Source: JAGPCK01 sp041675505 (lineage in GTDB: Bacteria; Bacteroidota; Bacteroidia; UKL13-3). From it: a stretch of DNA of 64,000 nucleotides. Shown here piece after piece: positions 17,846 to 25,969 of the stretch. Position 1 is the stretch's first letter. Every line of letters begins with the position of its first letter. The stretch is taken from NCBI GenBank assembly GCA_041675505.1, contig JBAYTR010000001.1:1-64000 (forward strand). The letters run 5' to 3'. The notes under the pieces are model-generated. The model was given only the letters and a program-made list of their open reading frames with translations, made no database searches and was not told where the DNA came from. A program made the translations under genes and the position numbers.

Positions 17846-19273
17846 GTGAACATTTCCATTCAACACAAAGATTCCCTGAACGCCACCATCACCATTCAGG
17901 TTGACAAAACTGACTACACTCCGTTGGTAGAAAAAGCGATGAAAAACTACCAGAGAAAAGCTCAGGTGCCCGGCTTCAGACCCGGGAAAGTACCAATGGG
18001 TATGATTCAGAAAATGTACGGTACGTCAGTGCTAATTGATGAAGTGAATCGTTTCACCTCAGATGCATTGAACACCTTTATTGACGAAAACAAACTGGAA
18101 GTACTGGGGCAGCCCGTACTCAATGAAGAGACTGAAGTAACCGATTGGAATACTTCACAAAACTTCACTTTTCTTTTTGATATAGGTCTTAGTCCAAAAT
18201 TTGACTTGGACATTACCAAGAAAGACATTTTCACCAAATACATCCCAAAAATTGATGAAGAGTTGATTGACAAAGAAGTGGAACGTTCACGTGACCGCTA
18301 TGCCAATCAAACTACTGCTGAAGTTGTTGGTGACAATGACATTATCACCGTTATAGGTACTGAACTGGATGAAAACGGCAAAGTATTGGAAGGCGGAGTA
18401 AATAAGGAATTCACCGTACTAACGTCTGCGATTAAAAACGAAGCGGTAAAAAATCAGTTCATCGGCCAGAAAAACGGGGCTACAGTGGTTGCTGATTTGT
18501 TCGAAGTATTTGACAACAACGCTACAGAGATATCTACCGTTTTAGGAGTTAGTAAAGAAACTGTTAACGATTTGAACAAACAGTTCTCGTTTGAAATCAA
18601 AGAAATCAAACGTCAGGAAAAAGCAGAACTGAATCAAGAGTTGTTTGATAAAGCATACGGAGAAAATGCCGTAAAAAGCATTGAAGAATACAGAAATAAA
18701 ATTCGCGAAGAACTGGAACAGTTTTATGCTGCTGAAGCAGATCATGCTTTGGAGCACGAACTTTATGATACCATCAAAAGCAAGCACCACATTGAATTGC
18801 CGGATGCATTCCTTAAGCGCTGGTTATTGAGCCGCTATGCTGACAAGTTCACACCCGAAACCATTGATGAAAAGTATGCCCCTGAGGCGGCTTACCTTCG
18901 CTCTACCCTGTTTCAGGAAGCAGTTATTTCTGCCAACGGCATTCAGGTAAATGAGGAGGATTTATTAGCTGCATCTGTTAACTATACCAAGCGCATGTTC
19001 TTTGGATACAACCTGAACATTCCGGTAAGTGATTACCTCACTCAATATGCACAGGAACAACTAAAAGACAACAACTACCGTTCACGCATGTTAAACATGG
19101 CCATTGAAACCAAAGTGCTTGCTGCTTTAAAAGACATGGTTACTATTAACGTAGAAGAATTACAGGTTGACGATTTCTTCAAGAAGATGCGTGAACACAG
19201 CGACAAACATCACCACAACCATGAGCACGAGCATGACCACGACCATGCTCATGAAGAAGCACATAGCCACTAA
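17846..19273 (+). CDS. tig: Trigger factor chaperone with His-rich tail
   Basis: 475 residues from GTG 17846, which yields MNISIQHKDSLNATITIQV like other trigger factors; TTG 17825 is a longer alternative. The ribosome-binding domain has the signature 'VPGFRPGKVPMGMIQKMYG' (residues about 42-60). A degenerate PPIase region (about 150-235) and the helical C-terminal domain follow. It binds the exit tunnel and shields nascent chains. The last 27 residues are nearly all His, Glu and Asp ('HHHNHEHEHDHDHAHEEAHSH'), a likely metal-binding extension. Tail codons alternate cac/cat, so it is coding rather than a simple DNA repeat. clpP and clpX follow. Confidence 0.93.
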   Translation: MNISIQHKDSLNATITIQVDKTDYTPLVEKAMKNYQRKAQVPGFRPGKVPMGMIQKMYGTSVLIDEVNRFTSDALNTFIDENKLEVLGQPVLNEETEVTDWNTSQNFTFLFDIGLSPKFDLDITKKDIFTKYIPKIDEELIDKEVERSRDRYANQTTAEVVGDNDIITVIGTELDENGKVLEGGVNKEFTVLTSAIKNEAVKNQFIGQKNGATVVADLFEVFDNNATEISTVLGVSKETVNDLNKQFSFEIKEIKRQEKAELNQELFDKAYGENAVKSIEEYRNKIREELEQFYAAEADHALEHELYDTIKSKHHIELPDAFLKRWLLSRYADKFTPETIDEKYAPEAAYLRSTLFQEAVISANGIQVNEEDLLAASVNYTKRMFFGYNLNIPVSDYLTQYAQEQLKDNNYRSRMLNMAIETKVLAALKDMVTINVEELQVDDFFKKMREHSDKHHHNHEHEHDHDHAHEEAHSH

Positions 19274-19281
19274 GAAAAGAA

Positions 19282-19301
19282 GCTGTCAAACACCTGACAG
19301 C
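19282..19301 (+). other. Hairpin after trigger factor
   Basis: Perfect 7-bp stem GCTGTCA/TGACAGC with a 6-base loop, starting 9 bases after the stop. No T tract follows, so it is more likely an mRNA 3' stabilising hairpin than a terminator on its own. Confidence 0.45.
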
Positions 19302-19327
19302 ATTAGATACTGATAACTAACGCACTG

Positions 19328-19358
19328 AAGCCCCTTGCTGACAAAATGCAGGGGGCTT
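19328..19358 (+). terminator. Probable terminator after trigger factor
   Basis: 11-bp stem AAGCCCCTTGC/GCAGGGGGCTT (one G-T pair) with a 9-base loop. Only a short T-rich tail follows, so termination may be partial and read on into clpP. Confidence 0.55.
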
Positions 19359-19412
19359 TGTGTTGGTATTGAAATTGTGTATACTCGTAAAACTTTATCA
19401 AAACACACACGT

Positions 19413-20093
19413 ATGCAAGACGGAAAAGAATTCAGAAAATATGCCACCAAACATCATGGCATTAGCAGCTTAAAAGTTGACACCTACATTGAGAGTTCAT
19501 TTAGAGGAATGACCCGCACGGTTATTGAAGAACGTCCGATGAACTTCAGGGAGATTGACGTTTTCTCGCGTTTAATGGCTGATCGCATTATATTCTTAGG
19601 CACACAGGTTGACGATTATTTTGCCAATATCATTCAGGCTCAATTACTCTTTTTAGAGTCCATGGATGCCAAACGAGATATTCAGTTGTACATCAATTCT
19701 CCGGGCGGTTCTGTATATGCCGGCTTAGGAATTTATGATACCATGCAATGGGTTTCACCTGATGTATCAACCATTTGTACAGGTATGGCGGCTTCAATGG
19801 GGGCCGTGTTGTTATGTGCCGGTGCCAAAGGCAAACGCACAGCGTTAGTTCACTCCCGCGTAATGATTCACCAGCCTATGGGTGGTGCACAGGGACAAGC
19901 ATCCGACATTGAAATCACTTACAAGGAAATTGAAAAACTCAAAAAAGAGCTCTATACCATTATTGCCAACCATAGTGGACAGGAATTTGATAAGGTGTGG
20001 AAAGACTCTGATCGTGATTACTGGATGATTGCTGAAGAAGCTAAAGCATACGGTATGATTGACGAGGTGCTTACCAAACACACTAAAAAATAA
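19413..20093 (+). CDS. clpP: ATP-dependent Clp protease proteolytic subunit
   Basis: 226 residues from ATG 19413; an upstream in-frame start at 19335 runs through the preceding terminator hairpin and is rejected. Seen: 'INSPGGSVYAGL', nucleophile Ser128 in GMAASMGA, His153 in MIHQPMGG and Asp202 in SDRDYWM, so the catalytic triad is complete. ClpP forms the tetradecameric protease chamber served by ClpX, whose gene follows after a terminator. The N-terminal extension of about 20 residues before VDTYIESSF is typical for Bacteroidota. Confidence 0.97.
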   Translation: MQDGKEFRKYATKHHGISSLKVDTYIESSFRGMTRTVIEERPMNFREIDVFSRLMADRIIFLGTQVDDYFANIIQAQLLFLESMDAKRDIQLYINSPGGSVYAGLGIYDTMQWVSPDVSTICTGMAASMGAVLLCAGAKGKRTALVHSRVMIHQPMGGAQGQASDIEITYKEIEKLKKELYTIIANHSGQEFDKVWKDSDRDYWMIAEEAKAYGMIDEVLTKHTKK

Positions 20094-20107
20094 ACGAAAC
20101 TCATCCC

Positions 20108-20145
20108 CGCGAACACTTGACTAATCAGGTGTTCGCGTTTTTATT
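20108..20145 (+). terminator. Intrinsic terminator between clpP and clpX
   Basis: 13-bp stem CGCGAACACTTGA/TCAGGTGTTCGCG (one G-T pair) with a CTAA loop, followed by TTTTTATTTT. It lies only 7 bases before clpX ATG, so clpX is likely expressed by readthrough or from the same leader; the arrangement could tune the ClpX to ClpP ratio. Confidence 0.85.
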
Positions 20146-20151
20146 TTATAC

Positions 20152-21384
20152 ATGAAAGCTAAAGAAGATAAGTGTTCATTTTGCGGCCGCAACAAACAGG
20201 AAACTGAATTTCTGATTGCCGGGCTTAATGCTTACATATGCGACAATTGCGTAAACCAGGCATTCCGCATTGTGAACGAAGAAGTAGGTCACCAAAAAGA
20301 AAAGAAGAGTAAATTCAACCCGAAACAACTGAAGCCTGCTGAGATAAAAGCGCATCTGGATGAATATGTCATCGGGCAGGATGAAGCTAAACGGGTAATT
20401 TCAGTAGCCGTGTACAATCACTTTAAACGGATTAAACACCGCCAGCTTTCTGATGGTGTAGAGTTGGAAAAATCGAACATTATGCTGGTGGGTGAAACCG
20501 GCACCGGAAAAACACTTTTGGCCAAAACTTTAGCTAAAATTCTTCAGGTTCCGTTTTGCATTGCTGACGCAACAGTACTTACTGAAGCCGGTTATGTGGG
20601 CGAAGACGTGGAGAGTATTTTATCGCGCTTATTGCAGGCAGCAGATTATGATGTAGCAGCAGCCGAGCGTGGCATTGTATACATTGATGAGATTGATAAA
20701 ATTTCACGCAAAAGCGACAACCCCAGCATTACACGAGATGTAAGCGGAGAAGGCGTTCAGCAAGCTTTATTAAAAATACTGGAAGGCACTACCGCGAACG
20801 TTCCTCCACAAGGCGGCAGAAAGCACCCCGAGCAAAAAATGGTGCAGATTAACACCGAGAATATTCTGTTTATATGCGGAGGTGCATTTGAAGGAATTGA
20901 TAAAATCATTTCCAGAAGAATTCAGACTCAAGCCATCGGATTCAAGAACATGGATGAAGCAGGTGCTGACGAAAATAATCTTTTGCAATACATTGCTCCT
21001 GCTGATATCCGCTCGTATGGATTGATACCGGAAATAATAGGCCGCTTACCTATTCTCACGCACCTCAATCCGTTGGATAAAGAGGCATTGAAACAAATTT
21101 TGCTCACTCCAAAAAATGCTTTAATCAAACAATACGAAAAACTGTTTGAGATGGAAAACGTGGAACTGACGATTGAAGAGGAAGTGATTGATTTTGTAGT
21201 AAGCAAGGCTCAGGAATATAAACTGGGTGCCCGCGGATTGCGCTCCATTATGGAAGCCATTATGCTCGACTACATGTTTGATATGCCTGATCAGAAAGAA
21301 AAGCAGAAAACATTGGCGATTGACCTCGAATATGCCAAAGACCGCTTTGAGAAGATCAAATTTAAGACCCTGAAAGCAGCCTGA
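20152..21384 (+). CDS. clpX: ClpX AAA+ unfoldase
   Basis: 410 residues. The N-terminal C4 zinc domain has Cys8, Cys11, Cys30 and Cys33. It is followed by the AAA+ module: Walker A GETGTGKT (114-121), Walker B IVYIDEIDK, 'RDVSGEGVQQALLK' and the IGF-type loop region 'IIGRLPILTHLNPLD'. The C-terminal subdomain has 'LGARGLRSIMEAIMLD'. It unfolds tagged substrates and feeds them to ClpP. Start ATG 20152 follows the terminator directly; no Shine-Dalgarno sequence is evident. Confidence 0.98.
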   Translation: MKAKEDKCSFCGRNKQETEFLIAGLNAYICDNCVNQAFRIVNEEVGHQKEKKSKFNPKQLKPAEIKAHLDEYVIGQDEAKRVISVAVYNHFKRIKHRQLSDGVELEKSNIMLVGETGTGKTLLAKTLAKILQVPFCIADATVLTEAGYVGEDVESILSRLLQAADYDVAAAERGIVYIDEIDKISRKSDNPSITRDVSGEGVQQALLKILEGTTANVPPQGGRKHPEQKMVQINTENILFICGGAFEGIDKIISRRIQTQAIGFKNMDEAGADENNLLQYIAPADIRSYGLIPEIIGRLPILTHLNPLDKEALKQILLTPKNALIKQYEKLFEMENVELTIEEEVIDFVVSKAQEYKLGARGLRSIMEAIMLDYMFDMPDQKEKQKTLAIDLEYAKDRFEKIKFKTLKAA

Positions 21385-21453
21385 TTACCTTTTCCAACGT
21401 TGTGCAAATCTTATCCCTTTCTCAGCAACTAAAAAGTTGTTATTTTGCGAGAG

Positions 21454-22812
21454 ATGGAAGTAACTGACACAAAAAAGTCTGAACCCAACCGCAAATTAGA
21501 ACGTGCGTGGTCCATGTATGACTGGGCCAATTCCGTTTTTCCGCTTTCCATCACTACGGCTATCTTCCCTGTTTATTATGAAGGAGTAACCCGCAAAGCC
21601 TCCATTGCTGCAGGGATGGCCACCGAGACCGATTATTATATTGACTTTCTTGGACACCGTTTTTTGAATACTGCATTGTATTCTTACTCTCTTTCTTTTG
21701 CTTTTTTACTCATTGCCATTGTGCAACCATTACTCTCAGGTATTGCAGATGTGAAAGGCAGGAAAAAGACTTTCATGCAATTCTTTTGTTACATAGGTGC
21801 CAGCAGCAGTGCCATGTTGTACTACTTCGACAGTAATCATATTGGTGCAGGTATTCTGTTCTTTATATTGGCTATGATTGGCTTTGCAGGCAGTATTGTT
21901 TTCTACAATGCTTTCCTGCCTGAAATTACTACTGAAGACAGATACGACCGTGTAAGTGCACGTGGCTTTGCAATGGGATATTTCGGTAGCGTGTTATTAC
22001 TTATTGTCAATCTTTCTTTAATTATACTCACCGAAAAACCTGCTGATGGCGGAGAGCCCATGATTACCTTCATCTCTCAGGAAATGGCCACCCGTATGGC
22101 TTTTGTTATGGTAGGTTTATGGTGGGCCGGTTTCGCACAAATTACCTTTGCTAACCTACCCAAGGAGAGTAAACTAAAACGAGGCGGAGCCATTACACAT
22201 GGATTCTATGAACTAAAAAAAGTGTTTAACGAAATCAAACAAAAGCCTGAGATAAGCAAGTACCTGAGGTCTTTTTTCTTTGTGAGCATGGGCTTACAAA
22301 CAGTTATGTACGTTGCCAGTTTATTCGGTGCAAAAGAATTAAATCTTCCCTCCATTCATCTTATTGGAGCTGTATTGGTGATTAACCTCATTGGCATTCC
22401 GGGGTCTTTGTTTTTTTCATGGATATCAGGCAAAATAGGCAATATGCTCACTTTGCGCCTACTGGTTGTTATCTGGATATTTGTTTGCCTGATTGCTTAC
22501 TATATAAATACTGCAGCACAGTTTTATATGTTGGGAGCTTTGGTTGGCTCAGTTATGGGCGGCATTCAAAGTCTGTTCCGTTCCACCTATGCCAAGCTTA
22601 TTCCTGATGATACACTCGACCATGCTTCCTATTTCAGCTTCTACGATGTTACCGAAAAACTGGCCATAGTATTCGGCACTTTTGCTTTCGGCTATATTGA
22701 GGAAGTAACGGAATCCATGCGTAGCTCTGCTGCAGCCTTAGGTGTATTTTTCGCCATTGGTTTACTATTTATGATTCGCATTAAAAACTTCAAAGGCATA
22801 CATGCAGGTTGA
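21454..22812 (+). CDS. UMF1/Atg22-type MFS transporter
   Basis: 452 residues from ATG 21454, with 11-12 predicted membrane helices. The N-terminal 'RAWSMYDWANSVFPLSITTAIFPVYY' is the characteristic start of the UMF1/Atg22-like branch of the major facilitator superfamily. 'GIADVKGRKK' gives the loop 2-3 motif. Substrate unknown; yeast Atg22 exports amino acids from the vacuole, but that cannot be transferred here. The gene overlaps the following LutA-like gene by 11 bases, implying translational coupling. A TATTTTGC element 7 bases before the start resembles a -7 box with one base missing. Confidence 0.82.
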   Translation: MEVTDTKKSEPNRKLERAWSMYDWANSVFPLSITTAIFPVYYEGVTRKASIAAGMATETDYYIDFLGHRFLNTALYSYSLSFAFLLIAIVQPLLSGIADVKGRKKTFMQFFCYIGASSSAMLYYFDSNHIGAGILFFILAMIGFAGSIVFYNAFLPEITTEDRYDRVSARGFAMGYFGSVLLLIVNLSLIILTEKPADGGEPMITFISQEMATRMAFVMVGLWWAGFAQITFANLPKESKLKRGGAITHGFYELKKVFNEIKQKPEISKYLRSFFFVSMGLQTVMYVASLFGAKELNLPSIHLIGAVLVINLIGIPGSLFFSWISGKIGNMLTLRLLVVIWIFVCLIAYYINTAAQFYMLGALVGSVMGGIQSLFRSTYAKLIPDDTLDHASYFSFYDVTEKLAIVFGTFAFGYIEEVTESMRSSAAALGVFFAIGLLFMIRIKNFKGIHAG

Positions 22813-23557
22813 GTTGTTTATACCGTGTTTTATAGATCAGGTTAAACCTTCCATAGCGTTTGACATGATAAAAGTATTGGAAAAAGCCGGATGCAAAGTG
22901 CTGTACAATGTGGAACAGACCTGTTGCGGACAGCCTGCTTATTCAGCAGGATACATGGCCGATGCACGCGAAGTGGCTGAAAAGTTTGTACAGGAATTTC
23001 CACTAGGCGACCCTGACAGACCTACAGCTAAACCAATAGAAAAACCCATCATCTCCCCCTCTGCTTCTTGTGTAGGGATGGTGAAGAACCACTATAACTC
23101 CATCTTTCAAAACACCTCTTTACACAACCAATGCAGAAAGGTGCAAAAAAACATGTTTGAGTTGAGTGACTTTTTAGTGAATCAACTTCAGAAAACAGAT
23201 CTTGAATGCAGGTTCGATGCAAAAGTAACTTACCATGATTCCTGCAGTGCGTTACGCGAACTGCGTATAAAAGATGCCCCACGCGTGCTTCTGAAAAACA
23301 TAAAAGGACTACAGCTGATGGAAATGAAGGACACCGAAACCTGTTGTGGATTTGGCGGCACATTCTCTTTCAAATACGAGCCGCTCTCTGTATCCATGGG
23401 ACAGCAAAAAGTGGAACACGCTTTAGCCACCGGAGCTGAGTACATTGTGTCTACCGATTACAGTTGCCTCATGCACCTGGATGCCTACATCAAAAAGAAC
23501 AATCTGAATATACAGGTTCTTCATCTGGCTGAATTGCTAGCTAAGGGGATTCAATAA
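22802..23557 (+). CDS. LutA-like (Fe-S)-binding oxidoreductase subunit
   Basis: 251 residues with two CCG domains: 'LFIPCFIDQ...VEQTCCGQPAYSAGY' near the N-terminus and 'VTYHDSCSALREL...DTETCCGFGGTFS' near residue 180. CCG motifs bind an Fe-S cluster or heterodisulfide-type centre. This is the size and layout of LutA/YkgE, a subunit of the L-lactate oxidising complex LutABC. LutB and LutC partners are not in the window. The gene overlaps the upstream transporter, and the Ldh2-type dehydrogenase follows 117 bases later, so a role in 2-hydroxyacid use is plausible but inferred. Confidence 0.82.
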   Translation: MQVELFIPCFIDQVKPSIAFDMIKVLEKAGCKVLYNVEQTCCGQPAYSAGYMADAREVAEKFVQEFPLGDPDRPTAKPIEKPIISPSASCVGMVKNHYNSIFQNTSLHNQCRKVQKNMFELSDFLVNQLQKTDLECRFDAKVTYHDSCSALRELRIKDAPRVLLKNIKGLQLMEMKDTETCCGFGGTFSFKYEPLSVSMGQQKVEHALATGAEYIVSTDYSCLMHLDAYIKKNNLNIQVLHLAELLAKGIQ

Positions 23558-23662
23558 TCTTTACTACTGAATACCTCATATTAGTTTAAGAGGCTTAACA
23601 TTTCACAATGAATAAGTAAAACTGTTATGCCTTTTCCCACACATATATTCTGACGTTCACTT

Positions 23663-23670
23663 TACATTTG
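23663..23670 (+). promoter_or_regulatory. -7 box TACATTTG of the Ldh2-type gene
   Basis: Exact TAnnTTTG match ending 4 bases before the ATG, implying a leaderless or near-leaderless mRNA. The -33 region has no clear TTTG. Confidence 0.55.
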
Positions 23671-23674
23671 CAAC

Positions 23675-24757
23675 ATGAATCATTCAGAGGTATTCACAAA
23701 AGAACAATTAACTGCTTTTACCAAGTCTGTCATGCTGCATATGGGCCACAGCGAAGCACATGCTCAACTGGCTACAGACGTTCTGCTGGCTGCTGACTTA
23801 CGCGGCATAGACTCGCACGGTGTAGCACGACTTTCAGGTTATGTGCGCTTGTGGGAAAAACAACGGGTAAATGCACAACCCGATATCAAAGTAATTCATG
23901 AAACGCCATCAACGGCAACCGTTGATGCAGATGCTGCCTTAGGATTAATTTCTGCTCCATTTGCCATGAAAATCGCCATAGAAAAAGCAAAACAATGCGG
24001 CAGTGGTTGGGTGAGTGTAATGAACTCCAACCACTTTGGCATTGCCGGATTTCACAGCATGATGGCTCTAGAACATGATATGATTGGCTTTGCCATGACC
24101 AATGCCAGCCCGCTTGTGGCTCCAACCTTCAGTAAAGAAAGGTTGCTGGGCACTAACCCCATCAGTGTGGCTATACCTGCCTTAAACGAACTACCTTTTG
24201 TATTGGACATGGCTACTTCATCAGCAGCCAACGGTAAACTTGAAATAGCCCAACGTGAAGGAAAATCTATTCCATTGGGATGGGTGCAAGACAAAGAAGG
24301 AAATGACAGTACTGATGCCAATGCACTAAAAAGTGGCGGTGCACTTTTACCGTTGGGCAGTTCGCATGATGCCGCAGGGCACAAGGGTTATGGCTTGGGT
24401 GCATTAGTTGATATACTTTGTGCGATAACCGGTGGTGCTAACTATGGCCCCTGGGTGCCTCCGTTTGTTGCTTTTCTTGACCCCTTACCCAACCAGCCGG
24501 GCAAAGGCCTCGGACATTTTGTAGGTGCCATGCGTATTGATGCTTTTCGCCCTGCTTCAGAATTTAAACAACACATGGATAATTGGATTCAGCGCTTTAA
24601 AAAAGCATCCACCATTGCGGGTGCCGAACGCGTGCTGATTCCGGGAGAACCTGAGTTTATTATTGCTGAGGAACGTAAACATTCCGGCATACCACTCAAC
24701 GAAAATGTGGTGAAAGATTTACGTGAGTTGAGTTTAAGATTTAGTATAACTTTGTGA
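23675..24757 (+). CDS. Ldh2-family NAD(P)-dependent 2-hydroxyacid dehydrogenase
   Basis: 360 residues, the normal length of the malate/L-lactate/sulfolactate dehydrogenase (Ldh2, ComC, AllD) family. This family is unrelated to classical Rossmann LDH. Seen: 'AADLRGIDSHGVARL' with the catalytic His (residue about 49), 'NSNHFGIAGFHSMMAL', 'TNASPLVAPTFSKERLLGTNPI', 'DMATSSAANGKLEIAQREG' and 'GHKGYGLGALVDIL'. Substrate choice between malate, sulfolactate and ureidoglycolate cannot be read from these motifs. The gene for the sulfolactate-pathway enzyme ComB lies 7 kb away. The promoter box is almost at the start codon. Confidence 0.88.
   Translation: MNHSEVFTKEQLTAFTKSVMLHMGHSEAHAQLATDVLLAADLRGIDSHGVARLSGYVRLWEKQRVNAQPDIKVIHETPSTATVDADAALGLISAPFAMKIAIEKAKQCGSGWVSVMNSNHFGIAGFHSMMALEHDMIGFAMTNASPLVAPTFSKERLLGTNPISVAIPALNELPFVLDMATSSAANGKLEIAQREGKSIPLGWVQDKEGNDSTDANALKSGGALLPLGSSHDAAGHKGYGLGALVDILCAITGGANYGPWVPPFVAFLDPLPNQPGKGLGHFVGAMRIDAFRPASEFKQHMDNWIQRFKKASTIAGAERVLIPGEPEFIIAEERKHSGIPLNENVVKDLRELSLRFSITL
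24727..24754 (+). promoter_or_regulatory. Promoter of the small-protein/nucleotidyltransferase cassette
   Basis: TTG (24727-24729), 17 bases, then TAACTTTG (24747-24754), lying inside the end of the upstream dehydrogenase gene. ATG follows after 4 bases, the same geometry as at 23663-23675. Confidence 0.6.
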
Positions 24758-24758
24758 T

Positions 24759-24971
24759 ATGTATCGGTTCGACAAAAACGTATTCAGTATTCAGACAGTG
24801 AAAGAAGCTGATCACACAAAATCCTATTGGATGACGCAAAAACCAGTTGAGCGTCTTGGTGCATCCTGGTATCTCACCTGTTGCATTTATCGACTTGACC
24901 CCACGCAAAAGAACCTTTTGGATAAATCGGTTTTTTCAATGAGTAAGCACAAAGATGGGGAACATTTTTAA
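24759..24971 (+). CDS. Small cassette protein preceding a nucleotidyltransferase
   Basis: 70 residues. The N-terminal MYRFDKNVFSIQTVKEADH, a central 'YWMTQKPVERLGASWYL' and the C-terminal 'LDKSVFSMSKHKD' follow the pattern of a small uncharacterised protein that I recall often preceding minimal nucleotidyltransferases in Bacteroidota and other phyla. No enzyme motif is visible; the 'TPxERL'-type segment is its main conserved feature. It overlaps the nucleotidyltransferase start by 17 bases, so the two are translated together. It has its own promoter inside the preceding gene. A toxin-antitoxin or defence-type role is a guess from the arrangement only. Confidence 0.65.
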   Translation: MYRFDKNVFSIQTVKEADHTKSYWMTQKPVERLGASWYLTCCIYRLDPTQKNLLDKSVFSMSKHKDGEHF

Positions 24972-25410
24972 TCAGGATTTTCAGGATTTCATCAATTCCC
25001 TCAACACTAATCAGGTTGAATACATATTGGTTGGCGGCTACTCTGTTGTATTGCATGGTTACAACAGAACAACAGGAGATTTGGATATATGGGTAAATAA
25101 GACCAAAGAAAATTATCACCGCATCTGTAAGGCATTTCGACAATTTGATTTACCCTTGTTTGGTATGACCGAAGATGCCTTTCTAAGCACCGATTATGAT
25201 GTATTTACATACGGAAGACCTCCTGTATCTATTGACCTTATGACCGCTGTTAAAGGATTAATTTTCAATGAAGCGTATCTTAAGGCTGAATACGTAGAAA
25301 TAGAAGATTTACGGGTGAAGTTAATTCATCTGAATGATTTATTACAAGCTAAAAAAGCTTCTAACAGACACAAAGACCTTGATGATATTGAACACCTTGA
25401 AGACAAATAG
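24955..25410 (+). CDS. Minimal nucleotidyltransferase (AbiEii/MNT-like)
   Basis: 151 residues. The Pol-beta-fold signature is intact: 'YILVGGYSVVLHGYNRTTGDLDIWV', that is hG[GS] followed by DxD, with a later Asp in 'PPVSIDLMTAVKG' as third carboxylate. Proteins of this kind transfer nucleotides to proteins or tRNA, and several act in toxin-antitoxin pairs. ATG 24955 overlaps the upstream small gene by 17 bases, and the maf start at 25382 overlaps this gene's last 29 bases. No HEPN partner is nearby. The target is unknown. Confidence 0.8.
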   Translation: MGNIFNQDFQDFINSLNTNQVEYILVGGYSVVLHGYNRTTGDLDIWVNKTKENYHRICKAFRQFDLPLFGMTEDAFLSTDYDVFTYGRPPVSIDLMTAVKGLIFNEAYLKAEYVEIEDLRVKLIHLNDLLQAKKASNRHKDLDDIEHLEDK

Positions 25411-25963
25411 CCGAATTATCCTCGCCTCCAAATCACCCCGCAGACAAGAGCTTATCAAGGGTCTTGAGCTGGATTATGATATTCATACTTACGAGGTAGA
25501 TGAAAGTTTTCCTGAAGATTTAAAAGCACAAGAGATTGCGGTTTATTTAGCTAAGAAAAAAGCCCTGCATTTTCCGGGTGAACTTAATGATGAAATATTG
25601 CTGACTGCGGATACGATTGTATGGGTAAATGACCATGTGCTCAACAAGCCTGAAGATGCAGAAGATGCCTTTCGTATGTTACGCACCATTTGCGGTACTA
25701 CCCATGAAGTGTATACCGGAGTTTGCCTGCGCAGTAAAAATAAAACACATTCATTTTATGAGCGCACGGAAGTAACCTGCAAACAACTAAGTGATGAAGA
25801 CATTCTGCATTACATCAACCATTATCATCCTTTTGATAAAGCAGGTAGTTACGGCATACAGGATTGGTTTGGCTACACCGCTGTAGAAAAAATAAACGGT
25901 TGTTTTTACAATGTAATGGGATTGCCCGTGAGCAGAGTAAATGAAGAATTGAAGAGATTCTAA
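25382..25963 (+). CDS. maf: Maf-like nucleoside triphosphate pyrophosphatase
   Basis: 193 residues from ATG 25382, giving MILNTLKTNSRIILASKSPRRQELIK with the family-defining 'ASKSPRRQELL' motif near residue 14. 'LLTADTIVWVND' carries the catalytic Asp and 'DKAGSYGIQDWFG' the conserved C-terminal block. Maf/YhdE enzymes hydrolyse dTTP, UTP or modified nucleotides to monophosphates as house-cleaning enzymes. A longer frame from 25334 is unnecessary. The start overlaps the nucleotidyltransferase gene by 29 bases, so maf may be expressed from the cassette promoter. Convergent ppx ends 6 bases away. Confidence 0.92.
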   Translation: MILNTLKTNSRIILASKSPRRQELIKGLELDYDIHTYEVDESFPEDLKAQEIAVYLAKKKALHFPGELNDEILLTADTIVWVNDHVLNKPEDAEDAFRMLRTICGTTHEVYTGVCLRSKNKTHSFYERTEVTCKQLSDEDILHYINHYHPFDKAGSYGIQDWFGYTAVEKINGCFYNVMGLPVSRVNEELKRF

Positions 25964-25969
25964 TCAACA

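Noticed and set aside
19208..19273. CAC/CAT-rich DNA at the end of tig read as a simple-sequence repeat.
   Set aside because: Codons for Glu, Asp and Ala are interspersed and the reading frame continues to a normal stop, so it is a coding tail.
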